A stretch of DNA of 64,000 bases from JASGDN01 sp049841275 (GCA_049841275.1 JASGDN010000047.1:62001-126000), one strand, 5' to 3'; shown: positions 17,059-25,979, numbered from the stretch's first letter. Program-made: numbers and translations. The notes: generated by a model from the sequence alone, not told the origin.

Positions 17059-18084
17059 ATGCCGCGACTGAAGAACACCCCGTGGACCAAGCGGGCGCTC
17101 CTGCGGGCCGGTGCAGATGGCGCCGGAGCGTTCGCCCTGGCGAGTGTCGCCGGAAGGATGGCGATCGCGCACCCCATCCGGATGTCGCAGGCCGCGCAGG
17201 CCGGACAACAGGAGATCGTGGCGCAGTCGCTCCCCACTCGCTGGCCGGGCGAACGTGCGGGCGATGGCTTCCTCATCAAGCATGGCTATGCGACGGAGAA
17301 CGTCGCCTTCTCGCCCGGCTGGTGGCATACGGGCGAGAACTGGTACGCGATCGATGACGGCGACACCGCCGGCGCGGAGGTGCTCGCCGTCGCACCGGGC
17401 GTCGTGGTCTTCGCGGGGTACGACTATCCCGGTCCTGTGGTGATCGTGCAGCACAAACCCTATCTGTATTCGATGTACGGGCATCTGGACTACGCATTGA
17501 ATGTGCAGGAGACCGATGTCGTTGAAGCGGGTCAGGTGATCGGCACGGTTCTCCGCCGCACCGACGAGGGCGGGTCGCCCAGCCACCTGCACTTCGAGAT
17601 TCGCACCTTCCTCTTCCGCGACGAGATCAATGGCGACAATCCCAGCTATGGCGTCCATTGTGGCTATCAGTGTGCGCCTGGCCCTGGGTATTGGCCGATG
17701 GATGCGCCGGAGCATCCGTCCGAGTTGGGATGGCTGAATCCGCTGGAGGAGATGACCGCCTGGCGCAAGGGGGGTGATCCATTCGAGGTGGTCGTCAGCG
17801 AGTCTGGCGTGGGCAGGACCGCCCGGCTGCGGTCCGCCCCGGAGTCCGTGGCACCGGCATTCGCCACGATCGAATTGGCCGAGGGTATGACCTTCATCGT
17901 GTCGGACGTCTTCACGGCATCCCCGGATGGCGTCGGCACGAGCGCGGGAGCCTACAACGTCTGGTACCGCATGACGGTCGATGGGGCGGACGGCTGGTTC
18001 TCGGCGATCGCCATCTCCGACGAGGTGGTCGGCTCGGATGGACGCCCGTCCGCCGTCGACCTGCTCGTGGTGCCGATGACGTAA
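17059..18084 (+). CDS. M23-family metallopeptidase homologue lacking the zinc-ligand Asp (copy B)
   Basis: Paralogue of the gene just upstream, with the same layout over 341 residues: N-terminal export signal (TKRALLRAGADGAGA), M23 domain, and the same C-terminal domain ending SDGRPSAVDLLVVP. The first zinc motif reads WWHTGENWY, so the usual ligand Asp is Asn94, while His90 and His176/His178 are kept. It may be a weak enzyme or a binding or activating homologue, as known for degenerate LytM proteins such as EnvC. A GAGGAGA ribosome site precedes ATG 17059. It is probably co-transcribed with copy A. Confidence 0.83.
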   Translation: MPRLKNTPWTKRALLRAGADGAGAFALASVAGRMAIAHPIRMSQAAQAGQQEIVAQSLPTRWPGERAGDGFLIKHGYATENVAFSPGWWHTGENWYAIDDGDTAGAEVLAVAPGVVVFAGYDYPGPVVIVQHKPYLYSMYGHLDYALNVQETDVVEAGQVIGTVLRRTDEGGSPSHLHFEIRTFLFRDEINGDNPSYGVHCGYQCAPGPGYWPMDAPEHPSELGWLNPLEEMTAWRKGGDPFEVVVSESGVGRTARLRSAPESVAPAFATIELAEGMTFIVSDVFTASPDGVGTSAGAYNVWYRMTVDGADGWFSAIAISDEVVGSDGRPSAVDLLVVPMT

Positions 18085-18537
18085 CGTAGCGTCCGTTGGC
18101 GTTGCTACGAGAGGGCGATCTTGTCCCTACATGCCGCCGGCGCACATTTGGCGATCATTCTGGATTGCACCTTGCAAAGCGCCATCAGTACGTGAGCACC
18201 GCCGCTGTCATCCCGAGCGAAGCGGACCATTCGTTACGGCAGAGTCCGAAAGGGATTGCCACCCCATCTGGGTCACTCCGTGTAGGGGCGATCCTCGCAG
18301 CGGCGGCCAGTAGTCGCCCGGGGTTCCCGGCAACACGCTGGGCGATCCTCGTGATCGCCTCTACAGGCAATGACTGCTCTTTCGGACTCAGCTGTACGAT
18401 GGCATGCACGATCCGGCGGGATCACGTTGCCTGCAACGCGCCGTCTATGCCGGCTGGTCCCTCGACGCGGTTCGTCGGCTATGCAAGGACCGCTCATGTG
18501 CCGCCTGGTTCGTCCCGGGCAGGCGGCACATCCGCGA
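18085..18537. repeat. Intergenic region made of repeat-type sequence
   Basis: No gene is seen. The segment contains GTCATCCCGAGCGAAGCGGA at 18208-18227, then TGTAGGGGCGATCCTCG at 18281-18297, then a second copy of the CTCGT-loop hairpin (GGCGATC/GATCGCC at 18341-18359) followed by CTCTAC. The arrangement looks like one 12640-type palindrome split by about 45 bases, or two copies side by side. Confidence 0.5.
18497..18530. terminator. Hairpin terminator of the oligoendopeptidase gene
   Basis: An 11-bp perfect stem (TGTGCCGCCTG at 18497-18507 with its complement at 18520-18530) and a 12-base loop lie eight bases past the stop of the minus-strand gene. Confidence 0.55.
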
Positions 18538-20286
18538 TCACGCGTGCGGGAGTGCCTCCAGTTCGGCGATCTGGCCTTCGATCAGGGCGACCAGCTCGGC
18601 CATCCCCTCCGCATCGAAGATGAGGCGCGCGCCGGCCCGTCCGAAGAGGTCCGGCAGCGGCCGCGAGCCACCCAGCGCGAGCGCGGCGCGGTAGTCGGCG
18701 ACGGCCTTCTCCTGATCCTCCAGCGCGTTTCGCCACACCTGCAATGCGCCGAGCTGCGCGATGGCGTACTCGATGTAGTAGAAAGGATAGAGGAAGATGT
18801 GCAGCTGCTTGTGCCAGCGGGCGGTCCGCTCTGGCGTCAGGCTGTCCCAATCCACCCCCGGATCGAAGCGCGCCCACGTCTCCAGCCACCTGGCGTCGCG
18901 CGCGTCGCGGTCAGCCGCGGCGGGATCGGTGTAGAGCCACTGCTGGAACGCATCCACGGTCGCGACCCACGCGAAGATGCTCAGCACGCCGTCCAGATGC
19001 TCGATCCGGGCGCGCTTGTACTCGGCCGCATCGTAGTAACCGCCGTCTTCCTTGCGCAGGTATGGTGAGGCCAGCAGCTCCATCGACATTGAGGCGACCT
19101 CTGCCATCTCGCTGCCGTACATCCGCTGGTAGACGAATGGGAGGTTCGACGAGGCGAAGCTGTGGAAGGCGTGTCCGGCCTCGTGAAGGAGCGTTCGCAC
19201 ATCGCCGCCCGTGCCGGCGGCGTTCATGAAGATGAACGGCCGCTTGCGATAGGGGAAGCTCGTGCAGAACCCGCCCGGACGCTTGCCCTTGCGGCTTTCG
19301 AGGTCGAGCAGGTGCTCGCTCCGCATGATCCCGAACTGCTCGCCGAGCAGCGGATCGACCCTGGCGAAGATGTCTTGTGTCTTTGCGTTCAACTCCTCGA
19401 TGTCGCCGTACGGGCGCAGGGCTGGCCTTCCCTGCGGATCGACGCCCGTATCCCAGGGACGCAACGCGTCCAGCCCCATCTGCTGCCGGCGAGCCTCCAG
19501 GCGGCGCCCGATCGCTGGGACGAAGGTCTGCTCCACGGCCCGGTGGAAGCTGAAGCAATCGTCCGGCGTGTAGTCGTAGCGGTGCTTCGCCGGGAAGATG
19601 TAATCCCCGTAGTTCTCGAATCCCGCGTTCCGCGCGACCTGCTGCCGTTTCGCCAGTTGCTCGTCGAAGATGCCGGCCAGCTCGTCGCGGTGCTGGATGT
19701 AGGGCTGGAACTGGAGGCGGAAGGCGCGTTCGCGCACGTCGCGATCCGGATCGAGCAGGAACGGGTTGAGGCGTGGCAGCGGGATCTCCTCGCCCTCCCA
19801 TTCGACCGTCATGCCGCCGGTGAGCTTGTTGTATCGCGCGTTCAGCGCCGAGAGCTCCTGCTCCAGCGGGATGCTCTCCTCGCGGAAGAGGTCGCGGTCG
19901 GTGCGGAAGCGGCGAAGCGTGGTCGCAAGATCGTCGCGCGTGTAGCCGGTGTCGAGCAGCTTGTTGGCGAGACGGACGACTTGCTCCTCTCGGTGCGGGG
20001 CGATCTGGCCGGTGAAGCGCAGGTAGGCGGCTTCCTTCGCCGGATCGGCGGTATCGCAGGAGTAGGCGACATTCGCCAGCGATGCCGCCTCCATGATCGC
20101 GACATCGAGCGCGTTCCAGTCATCCAGCCACGCTTCGATGGCGGCCGCGTCCCCCGGTGCGAGCGGGTGCTCGGCGAGGGCGTCGTAGAACGGCGCGATG
20201 TCGTTCCAGGTCGCGTTGGCGAACTGGTCTGGTGTTGGCCGCGCGGCAGAGACGGTCGTGACGGTTCCGGTAGGAGTGGAGGTCAT
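18538..20286 (-). CDS. pepF: M3-family oligoendopeptidase F
   Basis: Cytoplasmic zinc oligopeptidase that cleaves short peptides. The HExxH zinc motif is HEAGHAFHSF with His368, Glu369 and His372. The third ligand Glu is expected about 28 residues downstream, in the YGSEMAEVASMSMELL block. Length (582 residues) matches the family (560-610). The ATG at 20286 is preferred over an in-frame ATG 90 bases upstream because GGGAG precedes it and the family sequence starts there. It is transcribed alone, with a terminator-like hairpin after the stop. Confidence 0.92.
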   Translation of the reverse strand: MTSTPTGTVTTVSAARPTPDQFANATWNDIAPFYDALAEHPLAPGDAAAIEAWLDDWNALDVAIMEAASLANVAYSCDTADPAKEAAYLRFTGQIAPHREEQVVRLANKLLDTGYTRDDLATTLRRFRTDRDLFREESIPLEQELSALNARYNKLTGGMTVEWEGEEIPLPRLNPFLLDPDRDVRERAFRLQFQPYIQHRDELAGIFDEQLAKRQQVARNAGFENYGDYIFPAKHRYDYTPDDCFSFHRAVEQTFVPAIGRRLEARRQQMGLDALRPWDTGVDPQGRPALRPYGDIEELNAKTQDIFARVDPLLGEQFGIMRSEHLLDLESRKGKRPGGFCTSFPYRKRPFIFMNAAGTGGDVRTLLHEAGHAFHSFASSNLPFVYQRMYGSEMAEVASMSMELLASPYLRKEDGGYYDAAEYKRARIEHLDGVLSIFAWVATVDAFQQWLYTDPAAADRDARDARWLETWARFDPGVDWDSLTPERTARWHKQLHIFLYPFYYIEYAIAQLGALQVWRNALEDQEKAVADYRAALALGGSRPLPDLFGRAGARLIFDAEGMAELVALIEGQIAELEALPHA

Positions 20287-20413
20287 GATAGTGGCAACTC
20301 CCTGACGTGCGACTGGTTTGGCGCGAGGGGACAAATCATCCCTGGGCCTGCAGGCAATCCTACCGGACGGGAGCAAGCTGCATTCCGCCGTCGTTGCCGC
20401 GCCGGCGATCGCG

Positions 20414-20953
20414 TCAGGCAGCGTCGAGCATCAGGACCATCAGGTCCTCGTCATAGCCGACGCCGTCCACGATCAGCACGCGCGGCTCCCGTCCATAGGT
20501 AACGAATCCCATTCGCTCGTAGAGGCGCCGGGCCGGCTCGTTGTGGGACGTGACCGCGAGATGGATCTGTAGGACGCCCGCAATGCTTCGTGCGAAGGCG
20601 ATTGCCTCCGCGATCAGCCGTTGGCCGATGTGCAGCCCGCGTGCCTCTGGCGCGACGTAGACACCCCAGATGTACGCGCGGTGCATCTCCTTCGGGCCAG
20701 TCTCGCAAGCCAGACCGGCGATGCCCAGCACCGTGCCGTCCTCCGCGAATGCTCCCCACACCTGGCTGCGCGGTCCCTGGCGGGAGGCGAAATGGTCCCG
20801 CGACTCCGCTTCCGAGAGTCCCGCATACCATTCCCAGCTGGCGCCGAAGGTATCGGGATGCTCTTTCAACGCGCGCAAGCGCAAGGATCTCCAGGCCGGA
20901 AACGTCTCTGCCGTGATCGGCTCGATGCGAACGGTGGACGGAGAAACGGTCAT
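20414..20953 (-). CDS. GNAT-family N-acetyltransferase
   Basis: A 179-residue acetyl-CoA-dependent transferase. Motif A for CoA binding is VYVAPEARGLHIGQRLI around residues 100-115, and the C-terminal block NEPARRLYERMGFVTYGREPR is typical of the RimI/YhbS branch. The substrate (amine, antibiotic or protein N-terminus) cannot be told. Its start overlaps the stop of the upstream methyltransferase gene by ATGA, so the two are translated together. Confidence 0.87.
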   Translation of the reverse strand: MTVSPSTVRIEPITAETFPAWRSLRLRALKEHPDTFGASWEWYAGLSEAESRDHFASRQGPRSQVWGAFAEDGTVLGIAGLACETGPKEMHRAYIWGVYVAPEARGLHIGQRLIAEAIAFARSIAGVLQIHLAVTSHNEPARRLYERMGFVTYGREPRVLIVDGVGYDEDLMVLMLDAA

Positions 20954-21789
20954 CGGGAAGCCTTTCGGAAACGCGCGGCAAGGATTGGCGGGATCGTCGG
21001 ATAGTTCGTCCAGCTTCCTGCCTTCGCGGAGCCGGACCCGTCGGGGAACGCGGGTTCGGCGACGCCGTCCATCAGCAGGCCGGCGTTGAAGGCCGCGTTC
21101 AGGATCTCGCTCAGCGGACGGTGGAAGGTATAGGATGCCTCGGGCTGGCCGCTCATGCTCTCACCGCGCGTCGGCGGGACGCGCAGGTAGTTCGTCAGCT
21201 TCAGGCTGTATTCGGTCTCGCGTCCGGTGTCGCTGCGGCGGTCCTCGGCGATGAAATGCGCGGCCTGATGGTTGAACGCCGGGTGCATGATCGTGAAGAC
21301 GAAGCGGCCGTTGTCCTTCAGCAAGCGCGGCACGGCCCAGAAGAGCGGCTCGATGTCGATCATGTCCATCAGGGCCATGTTGCACAGAATCGCGTCGAAG
21401 CGGCCTTCTCCCAGCGCGAGCAGGGCGCGTTCATCTGTGGCATCCACCACGCGATAGTCGATCGGATGCTTGCGCGCGCCGTCCCGCCGGGAATCGCGGC
21501 CTCTGGCGAGCGTGATGAAGGTCTCCGCGAAGTCGCAGGCCACAACCGCGGCGCCCTGGTCGGCGAGGCGGCGGGCGAACGCGCCGTTGCCGCACGCGAC
21601 ATCGAGGATGGCCGTGCCCTCCTGCACGGCGAGCAGGCCTTCGACGGCGGGCACGACGAGATCCCGCTGGAAGTCGTCGCCGTCGCCCATCCGCTCGTCC
21701 CAGAAGGGTGCGTTCAGCTCCCAGATTTCGCGGGTGCGGTTGGCGAGTGCGGATGACGATGCGGGAAAGGGGCGATCGGTCGGGGGCAT
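20950..21789 (-). CDS. Class I SAM-dependent methyltransferase
   Basis: A 279-residue cytoplasmic methyltransferase. SAM-binding motif I is ILDVACGNGAFARRLADQGA around residues 62-80, followed by the acidic residue of motif II (VVACDFAE) and DAILCNMALMDM as motif IV. A C-terminal cap includes HPAFNH, as in many small-molecule C- or O-methyltransferases of the UbiE/Coq5-like group. It is coupled to the downstream GNAT gene. The acceptor is unknown. Confidence 0.86.
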   Translation of the reverse strand: MPPTDRPFPASSSALANRTREIWELNAPFWDERMGDGDDFQRDLVVPAVEGLLAVQEGTAILDVACGNGAFARRLADQGAAVVACDFAETFITLARGRDSRRDGARKHPIDYRVVDATDERALLALGEGRFDAILCNMALMDMIDIEPLFWAVPRLLKDNGRFVFTIMHPAFNHQAAHFIAEDRRSDTGRETEYSLKLTNYLRVPPTRGESMSGQPEASYTFHRPLSEILNAAFNAGLLMDGVAEPAFPDGSGSAKAGSWTNYPTIPPILAARFRKASR

Positions 21790-22183
21790 GGGGCCAATCC
21801 TCGGTCAGGGCGGCGGATCGTCCGCCGCGGAAGCGCCTGCGTCCATACTACCGGAAGTCCGGAACGTGTCCGCCGCCCGGATGAGCGGTGGCTCGGGGTC
21901 GAAACGGGTATTCTTCAGGCCCTGGTTCGCGCGTGGGGCCAACCACACGGGTTGGCCGCTGGGCATGCGATTGTCCTGCGACGGATCCTGGTATGGATGG
22001 GTTGCATGCGTGCGCTAAACTATGAGATGGGGTAACGCAGCCACCGACCGCTCCGCCATTCGCGGGAATCAGCCGGAGCCGGTTGCGAATCGACAGTCCC
22101 TGCCGCGCGTGCTTTCCCCGATCCCGATCGACTTTCATGGTCCGCCCGGACTGCGGGCATCGTTGCATGACAAGGATGGCAAT
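21790..22183. other. Intergenic region with an 8-bp hairpin
   Basis: No gene is supported. A perfect hairpin with arm GGCCAACC (21937-21944 and 21950-21957) and loop ACACG is the only structure seen. It resembles the hairpins at 39445 and 54494 in having a CC/GG closing pair around a short loop. Confidence 0.4.
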
Positions 22184-22501
22184 TTGGTAAAGAAGGCTCA
22201 GACTCGCAAGACCGGACCGGGCAGCGCGCCCGCGCCCAACAATACGAATGCACCCGCATCGACCGAGAGCAGCGGGCCGCGACGCACCAATCCGGATGCG
22301 ATCGCTGTCGAGGGCAAGATCGTCGACGCCCTGCCGAACGCGATGTTCACGGTGGAGCTGGAGAACGGGCACCAGGTGCTCGGGCATCTCGGCGGCCGTA
22401 TGCGGCGCAACTATATTCGCGTGCTTCCGGGCGACCGCGTCGTCGTGGAACTCTCTCCCTACGACCTGACTCGTGGCCGGATCACATTCCGCCACCGATG
22501 A
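22184..22501 (+). CDS. infA: Translation initiation factor IF-1 with N-terminal extension
   Basis: Small OB-fold factor that binds the ribosomal A site during initiation. The core is canonical: AIAVEGKIVDALPNAMFTVEL, then GHLGGRMRRNYIRVLPGDRVVVELSPYDLTRGRITFRHR. No ATG, GTG or TTG exists in frame near the usual start, so at least about 30 extra basic and Pro/Ser-rich residues must be translated. TTG 22184 is chosen because AAGGA (22172-22176) lies seven bases upstream; an in-frame ATG at 22022 is the alternative. The normal length is 72 residues; this one is about 105. It stands alone, not in a ribosomal-protein operon. Confidence 0.85.
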   Translation: MVKKAQTRKTGPGSAPAPNNTNAPASTESSGPRRTNPDAIAVEGKIVDALPNAMFTVELENGHQVLGHLGGRMRRNYIRVLPGDRVVVELSPYDLTRGRITFRHR

Positions 22502-22523
22502 CCGTTTTCGCGCGGACGAGAAT

Positions 22524-22550
22524 GCCGGGGTCCTGCTTCCCCGGCGTTTT
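22524..22550 (+). terminator. Rho-independent terminator of infA
   Basis: A 7-bp stem GCCGGGG/CCCCGGC (22524-22530 and 22539-22545) with an 8-base loop is followed by GTTTT, 22 bases after the infA stop. This is the most classical terminator in the window. Confidence 0.75.
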
Positions 22551-22600
22551 GGTGTGCCCGTCGCCCGGGCGCTTCGCGTGTCTCTCGATCGGATGAGCCC

Positions 22601-23665
22601 GTGAGATCCTGGCGTGCCTGGGTTGGAATTGCAATCAGTGCGATCTTCGTCTACTTCGCCTTCCGGGGGCAGGATTTCGGCGCGATTCGTGATGCGTTGA
22701 AGTCCGCGAATCTCTGGTGGCTCGTTCCGGCGCTCGTCCTCTACTTCGCGGGTGTCTGGATGCGCGCCATCCGCTGGAGCATCCTCCTGCGGCCAGTGAC
22801 GGAGGCCCGCCCTCGCGAATTGCTGCCGATCGTGGTCATCGGCTACATGGCGAACAACGTCCTGCCCCTGCGCACCGGCGAGATCGTCCGCGCCTACACG
22901 CTCCAGAAGCAGCGCAAGGTGCCGATGACCTCGTCCCTGGCGACCATCGCGGTGGAGCGTATCTTCGATGGCATCACCATGCTCGGATTCATGCTGGCTG
23001 CCATGGCATTCGTCTCCTTCACCAGCGAGCTCCGGCATCTTGCCATCGTCGCGTTCGTCGTCTTTGCGGTGCTCATCATCGGGCTCTTCATCCTCACGCT
23101 TGGCGGCTCGCTGGTCGATCGCCTGTTGCAGATCGTGCTTGGCCCGCTGCCGACGCGGATCGCCGACAAGGTGGAGCAGCTCGCGGAATCCTTCCTTGGT
23201 GGGCTGGCTGTCCTGAAGCGGCGGCGCGATCTGGCGATGGTTGCGGGCACATCCGTCCTCGCCTGGTCGCTCGAAGCGTCGATGTACTGGACGGTTGCAC
23301 GGGGATTCAGCGTGCAGTTGCGCGACGCGATGGGCATCGCCGCGACGTTGCTGACGACCGGTGTCGCGAACATGGCGACCCTCATCCCGTCCTCGCCGGG
23401 CTATATCGGGCAGTTCGAGTATGGGGTGAAACTGGTTGTGAATGGCGCATTGGGCGTGCCGGAAGCGGAGGCGCTCGCCTACGCCATCGTCGTGCATGCA
23501 GCGCTCTTCTTCCCGATCACGATCTGGGGCGCGATCGAATGGTTCCGCCGGCAGATGTCGCTCCGCAACATTCAGGAACTCGCCGAAGGCGACGGTCTTG
23601 CGCCTGCAAGCGCGGTTGCAGAGCCGGCGCCCGTTGCACCGCAGAAGGCTGCATCGTCCTCGTAG
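22601..23665 (+). CDS. Lysylphosphatidylglycerol synthase TM-region / UPF0104 flippase-like membrane protein
   Basis: Integral membrane protein of 354 residues with about eight hydrophobic segments. Family blocks include the WMRAIRWSILLRP region, NNVLPLRTGEIVRAY, the ATIAVERIFDG block and IPSSPGYIGQFEYG, all typical of the AglD/MprF-flippase-like group. There is no synthase domain, so it is not MprF itself. Such proteins are thought to move lipids or lipid-linked sugars across the membrane. GTG 22601 is the start. An Ala/Pro-rich C-terminal tail is cytoplasmic. UppP, another carrier-lipid enzyme, is encoded next. Confidence 0.84.
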   Translation: MRSWRAWVGIAISAIFVYFAFRGQDFGAIRDALKSANLWWLVPALVLYFAGVWMRAIRWSILLRPVTEARPRELLPIVVIGYMANNVLPLRTGEIVRAYTLQKQRKVPMTSSLATIAVERIFDGITMLGFMLAAMAFVSFTSELRHLAIVAFVVFAVLIIGLFILTLGGSLVDRLLQIVLGPLPTRIADKVEQLAESFLGGLAVLKRRRDLAMVAGTSVLAWSLEASMYWTVARGFSVQLRDAMGIAATLLTTGVANMATLIPSSPGYIGQFEYGVKLVVNGALGVPEAEALAYAIVVHAALFFPITIWGAIEWFRRQMSLRNIQELAEGDGLAPASAVAEPAPVAPQKAASSS

Positions 23666-23830
23666 CGCATGGCGTCACAGGCGTGGGGCCATCTCCACAG
23701 AACCGCAACAGAATCGCCACGTCGCCACCACGGGTCTTCGGCATCGTGATGCGGGTGTCGGGGCGCGCGCCTGGCCGGTCTTCCGGCTCAATGTTCTATC
23801 ACCGACGCGAACGGGGAGACGGGGAAGTTC

Positions 23831-24694
23831 ATGGCTATCTGGCAGGCGATCGTGCTGGGCATCGTGCAGGGCTTGACCGAGTTCTTGCCGATCTCGTCGT
23901 CGGCGCACCTCATCATCTTTCCCTGGCTCTTCGAGTGGGAAACGTCCAGCCTCTCGTTCGATGCGGCGCTGCATCTCGGGACGCTCGTTGCGGTGGTCAT
24001 CTACTTCCGCGCCGAGATCCTTCGCATGGTCGCGGCGATCCCGCTGGCGCTCTCCCAACCCGTCCGTTTGCTGACTGCGCCGGGCGATGAGCTGAGCGAC
24101 CGGGAGATGGATGGCAAACTCGGCTGGTTGCTGGTGATCGCGACGATCCCAGGGCTCATCGCCGGCCTCCTGCTGGAGAGCAAGATCAACGAGTATTTCC
24201 ACACCGACGACAATTCCCGGAAGGCGATTGTCATGATCGCCACCATGATGATCGTGGTTGGCCTCATCCTCGGTCTTGCGGAGCGTGTAGCGAAGCACGT
24301 CCGCCCGCTTGCGAGCATCGGTTGGGTCGACGCCCTCATCATCGGCTGCGCGCAGGCGCTGGCCGTGATTCCCGGAACATCCCGTTCCGGCTCGACGCTC
24401 ACCGCTGGCCTGTTCCGGGGGATCAAGCGGGCCGACGCGGCGCGCTTCTCCTTTCTCGCCGGTATGCCGCTGATCCTCGGCGCCGGGGTGAAGGCCATCC
24501 TCGATGCGGCGGACGAAGGAATGACCCAGCATGAGGTCGTGCTTTTCGTCGTGGGTGCGGTGACGGCCGCCATCGTCGGGTTTGCGACGATCTGGGTGTT
24601 GCTGAAGTTCCTGCAGCGGCAGAATACGGTGGTGTTCGTGGCCTATCGCGTCGTCTTCGGCCTCTTCCTCTTCCTGATGCTTGCCATCCGGTGA
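23831..24694 (+). CDS. uppP: Undecaprenyl-diphosphate phosphatase
   Basis: Membrane enzyme that converts undecaprenyl pyrophosphate to the monophosphate carrier for peptidoglycan synthesis; high dosage gives bacitracin resistance in other bacteria. The two catalytic blocks are clear: GLTEFLPISSSAHLII near the N-terminus and PGTSRSGSTL around residue 180. About eight membrane segments fill 287 residues, the normal size. The start is supported by a GGGGAAG site. It links functionally to the wall genes at 40-48 kb. Confidence 0.95.
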   Translation: MAIWQAIVLGIVQGLTEFLPISSSAHLIIFPWLFEWETSSLSFDAALHLGTLVAVVIYFRAEILRMVAAIPLALSQPVRLLTAPGDELSDREMDGKLGWLLVIATIPGLIAGLLLESKINEYFHTDDNSRKAIVMIATMMIVVGLILGLAERVAKHVRPLASIGWVDALIIGCAQALAVIPGTSRSGSTLTAGLFRGIKRADAARFSFLAGMPLILGAGVKAILDAADEGMTQHEVVLFVVGAVTAAIVGFATIWVLLKFLQRQNTVVFVAYRVVFGLFLFLMLAIR

Positions 24695-24738
24695 CAGCGG
24701 ACAATGGCGTTGGACGTACTTCGTCCGGATGCTTGGGT

Positions 24739-25344
24739 TCAGCCCAGTGCGGTTCGCCCGGACAGGGCAAGAACGCCAGCGAAAATGTCTTCGTCATCGC
24801 CGGTTCCTGGGTAGGCTCCAGCACCACCGGCCGGCATGGGGGATGATGGTTGGCTCATGGCCATGAATCGCAGCGCCCGTCGCGCGACCTCTGTGGCCGG
24901 CTGGTATGGGAGCCCAAGCATACGGGCGATATCCCAGGTCTGGACGATCGTCCTGCTGATCTGCAGCTCGTACAGGGGCGCAAGGTCGATGTCTTCCGGC
25001 AGCCCATCGACGCGAACGGGCAGGCCGGGGTTGGGTGTGGAGGCGAATGCGTGCTCCATGAGGCGCGCCGTCGCTCGATAGCCGGTCTCGAATCCGCTGC
25101 CGTAGTCGTAGTCCTGTGGGGTGTCGAGGGCGGCCCGGTCCAGCGGATCGGGCCACTGGCCGCGCGGAATGGGCTTGCCGGTAATCGCGGAGGCAAGGCT
25201 GACATGCTGGCCGATGAGATCGAGGTACAGGTCGCCCAGATCCTTCGCGCCGAATGACGTCGGCTGCCGGAGGTCTCCGGCAGTCACCTCGGACAGGAAT
25301 GCCGCGAGATCTTCGGTAAGCGTATGCAGAGTGGAAACGTCCAC
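24739..25344 (-). CDS. DinB-like / TIGR03083-TIGR03086 family protein
   Basis: A 201-residue four-helix-bundle protein of the group that includes mycothiol-dependent maleylpyruvate isomerases and other metal-binding thiol S-transferases. The visible block LYLDLIGQHVSLASAI has the first putative metal His, and LYELQISRTIVQTWDIARMLGLP is the C-terminal helix with the WD motif in place of the usual E-x3-H region. The C-terminus ends in FAGVLALSGRTALG as in TIGR03086 proteins. GTG is the start, with GAGGA upstream. It is divergent from a MarR gene, which may control it. Enzyme activity is not established. Confidence 0.72.
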   Translation of the reverse strand: MDVSTLHTLTEDLAAFLSEVTAGDLRQPTSFGAKDLGDLYLDLIGQHVSLASAITGKPIPRGQWPDPLDRAALDTPQDYDYGSGFETGYRATARLMEHAFASTPNPGLPVRVDGLPEDIDLAPLYELQISRTIVQTWDIARMLGLPYQPATEVARRALRFMAMSQPSSPMPAGGAGAYPGTGDDEDIFAGVLALSGRTALG

Positions 25345-25461
25345 GACGTATCCTCGCTTTCAGTATCGTTGCGTTTGTCACCCGGCCACACCGGCGGTGT
25401 CCTGGAACGCCGGGCGCTTGGGGCGGTCACCGATCGAGTTGTCCTCGGACACACTCGATAC

Positions 25462-25475
25462 TCTACCATGGTAGA
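25462..25475. promoter_or_regulatory. Perfect palindromic operator between divergent genes
   Basis: TCTACCATGGTAGA is a perfect 14-bp palindrome in the 150-bp gap between the DinB-like gene and the MarR gene, directly at the start of the latter. It is the obvious candidate site for the MarR protein acting on both promoters. Confidence 0.6.
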
Positions 25476-25495
25476 TGATTATGGAGAAGATGTCT

Positions 25496-25945
25496 ATGGG
25501 GGGCCGAGGCGGGATGGCGAACGAGCCGGACCTGGGGGCACTGATTGCGCGCGTCTTGCCGCATCTGATGGCGCTCGAAGAGCCGATTCTGCGAGAGGTG
25601 GGGCTGTCGATGTGGGAGTATGCGATCGTGACCGAGTTGGCGTCCCAGGCGGTGGTGTCCCAGATCGAGCTGTCGCGCCGGACACGTCGCGACCCCACCC
25701 GGCTAGGGAAGCACCTGGACGATCTCGCCGCTCGCGGTCTTGTCGTTCGCGAGCGATCGGACGATCACCGTCAGCGCACGGTCCGGCTGACCCCCGCCGG
25801 GGAGCTTCTCTACGAGGGCGTCAAGAAGCGCATCAGGGTTGTGGAGGACGAGTTCCTCCGCTCGGCCCTCTCGGCAACGGATGCCGTGAGCCTGCGGCAT
25901 GCGCTCGTTCGCCTTGCCGATGCGTCGGGAATGGATCGCTCCTGA
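25496..25945 (+). CDS. MarR-family transcriptional regulator
   Basis: A winged-helix dimeric regulator of about 149 residues. The HTH reads VSQIELSRRTRRDPTRLGKHLDDLAARGLVVR and the wing SDDHRQRTVRLTPAG has the conserved DxRxxxxxLT pattern of MarR (here DHRQRTVRLT). ATG 25496 is favoured by GGAGA eight bases upstream; other in-frame ATG codons at 25475, 25481, 25490 and 25514 are possible. It is divergent from the DinB-like gene with a perfect palindrome between them, suggesting control of that gene and itself. Confidence 0.85.
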   Translation: MGGRGGMANEPDLGALIARVLPHLMALEEPILREVGLSMWEYAIVTELASQAVVSQIELSRRTRRDPTRLGKHLDDLAARGLVVRERSDDHRQRTVRLTPAGELLYEGVKKRIRVVEDEFLRSALSATDAVSLRHALVRLADASGMDRS

Positions 25946-25955
25946 AGCCCGCCGT

Positions 25956-25979
25956 CCGCGAACAACATCACGTTCGCGG
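25956..25979. terminator. Hairpin between convergent genes
   Basis: An 8-bp perfect stem CCGCGAAC/GTTCGCGG with an 8-base loop lies eleven bases after the MarR stop and before the end of the pstA remnant. Confidence 0.5.
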
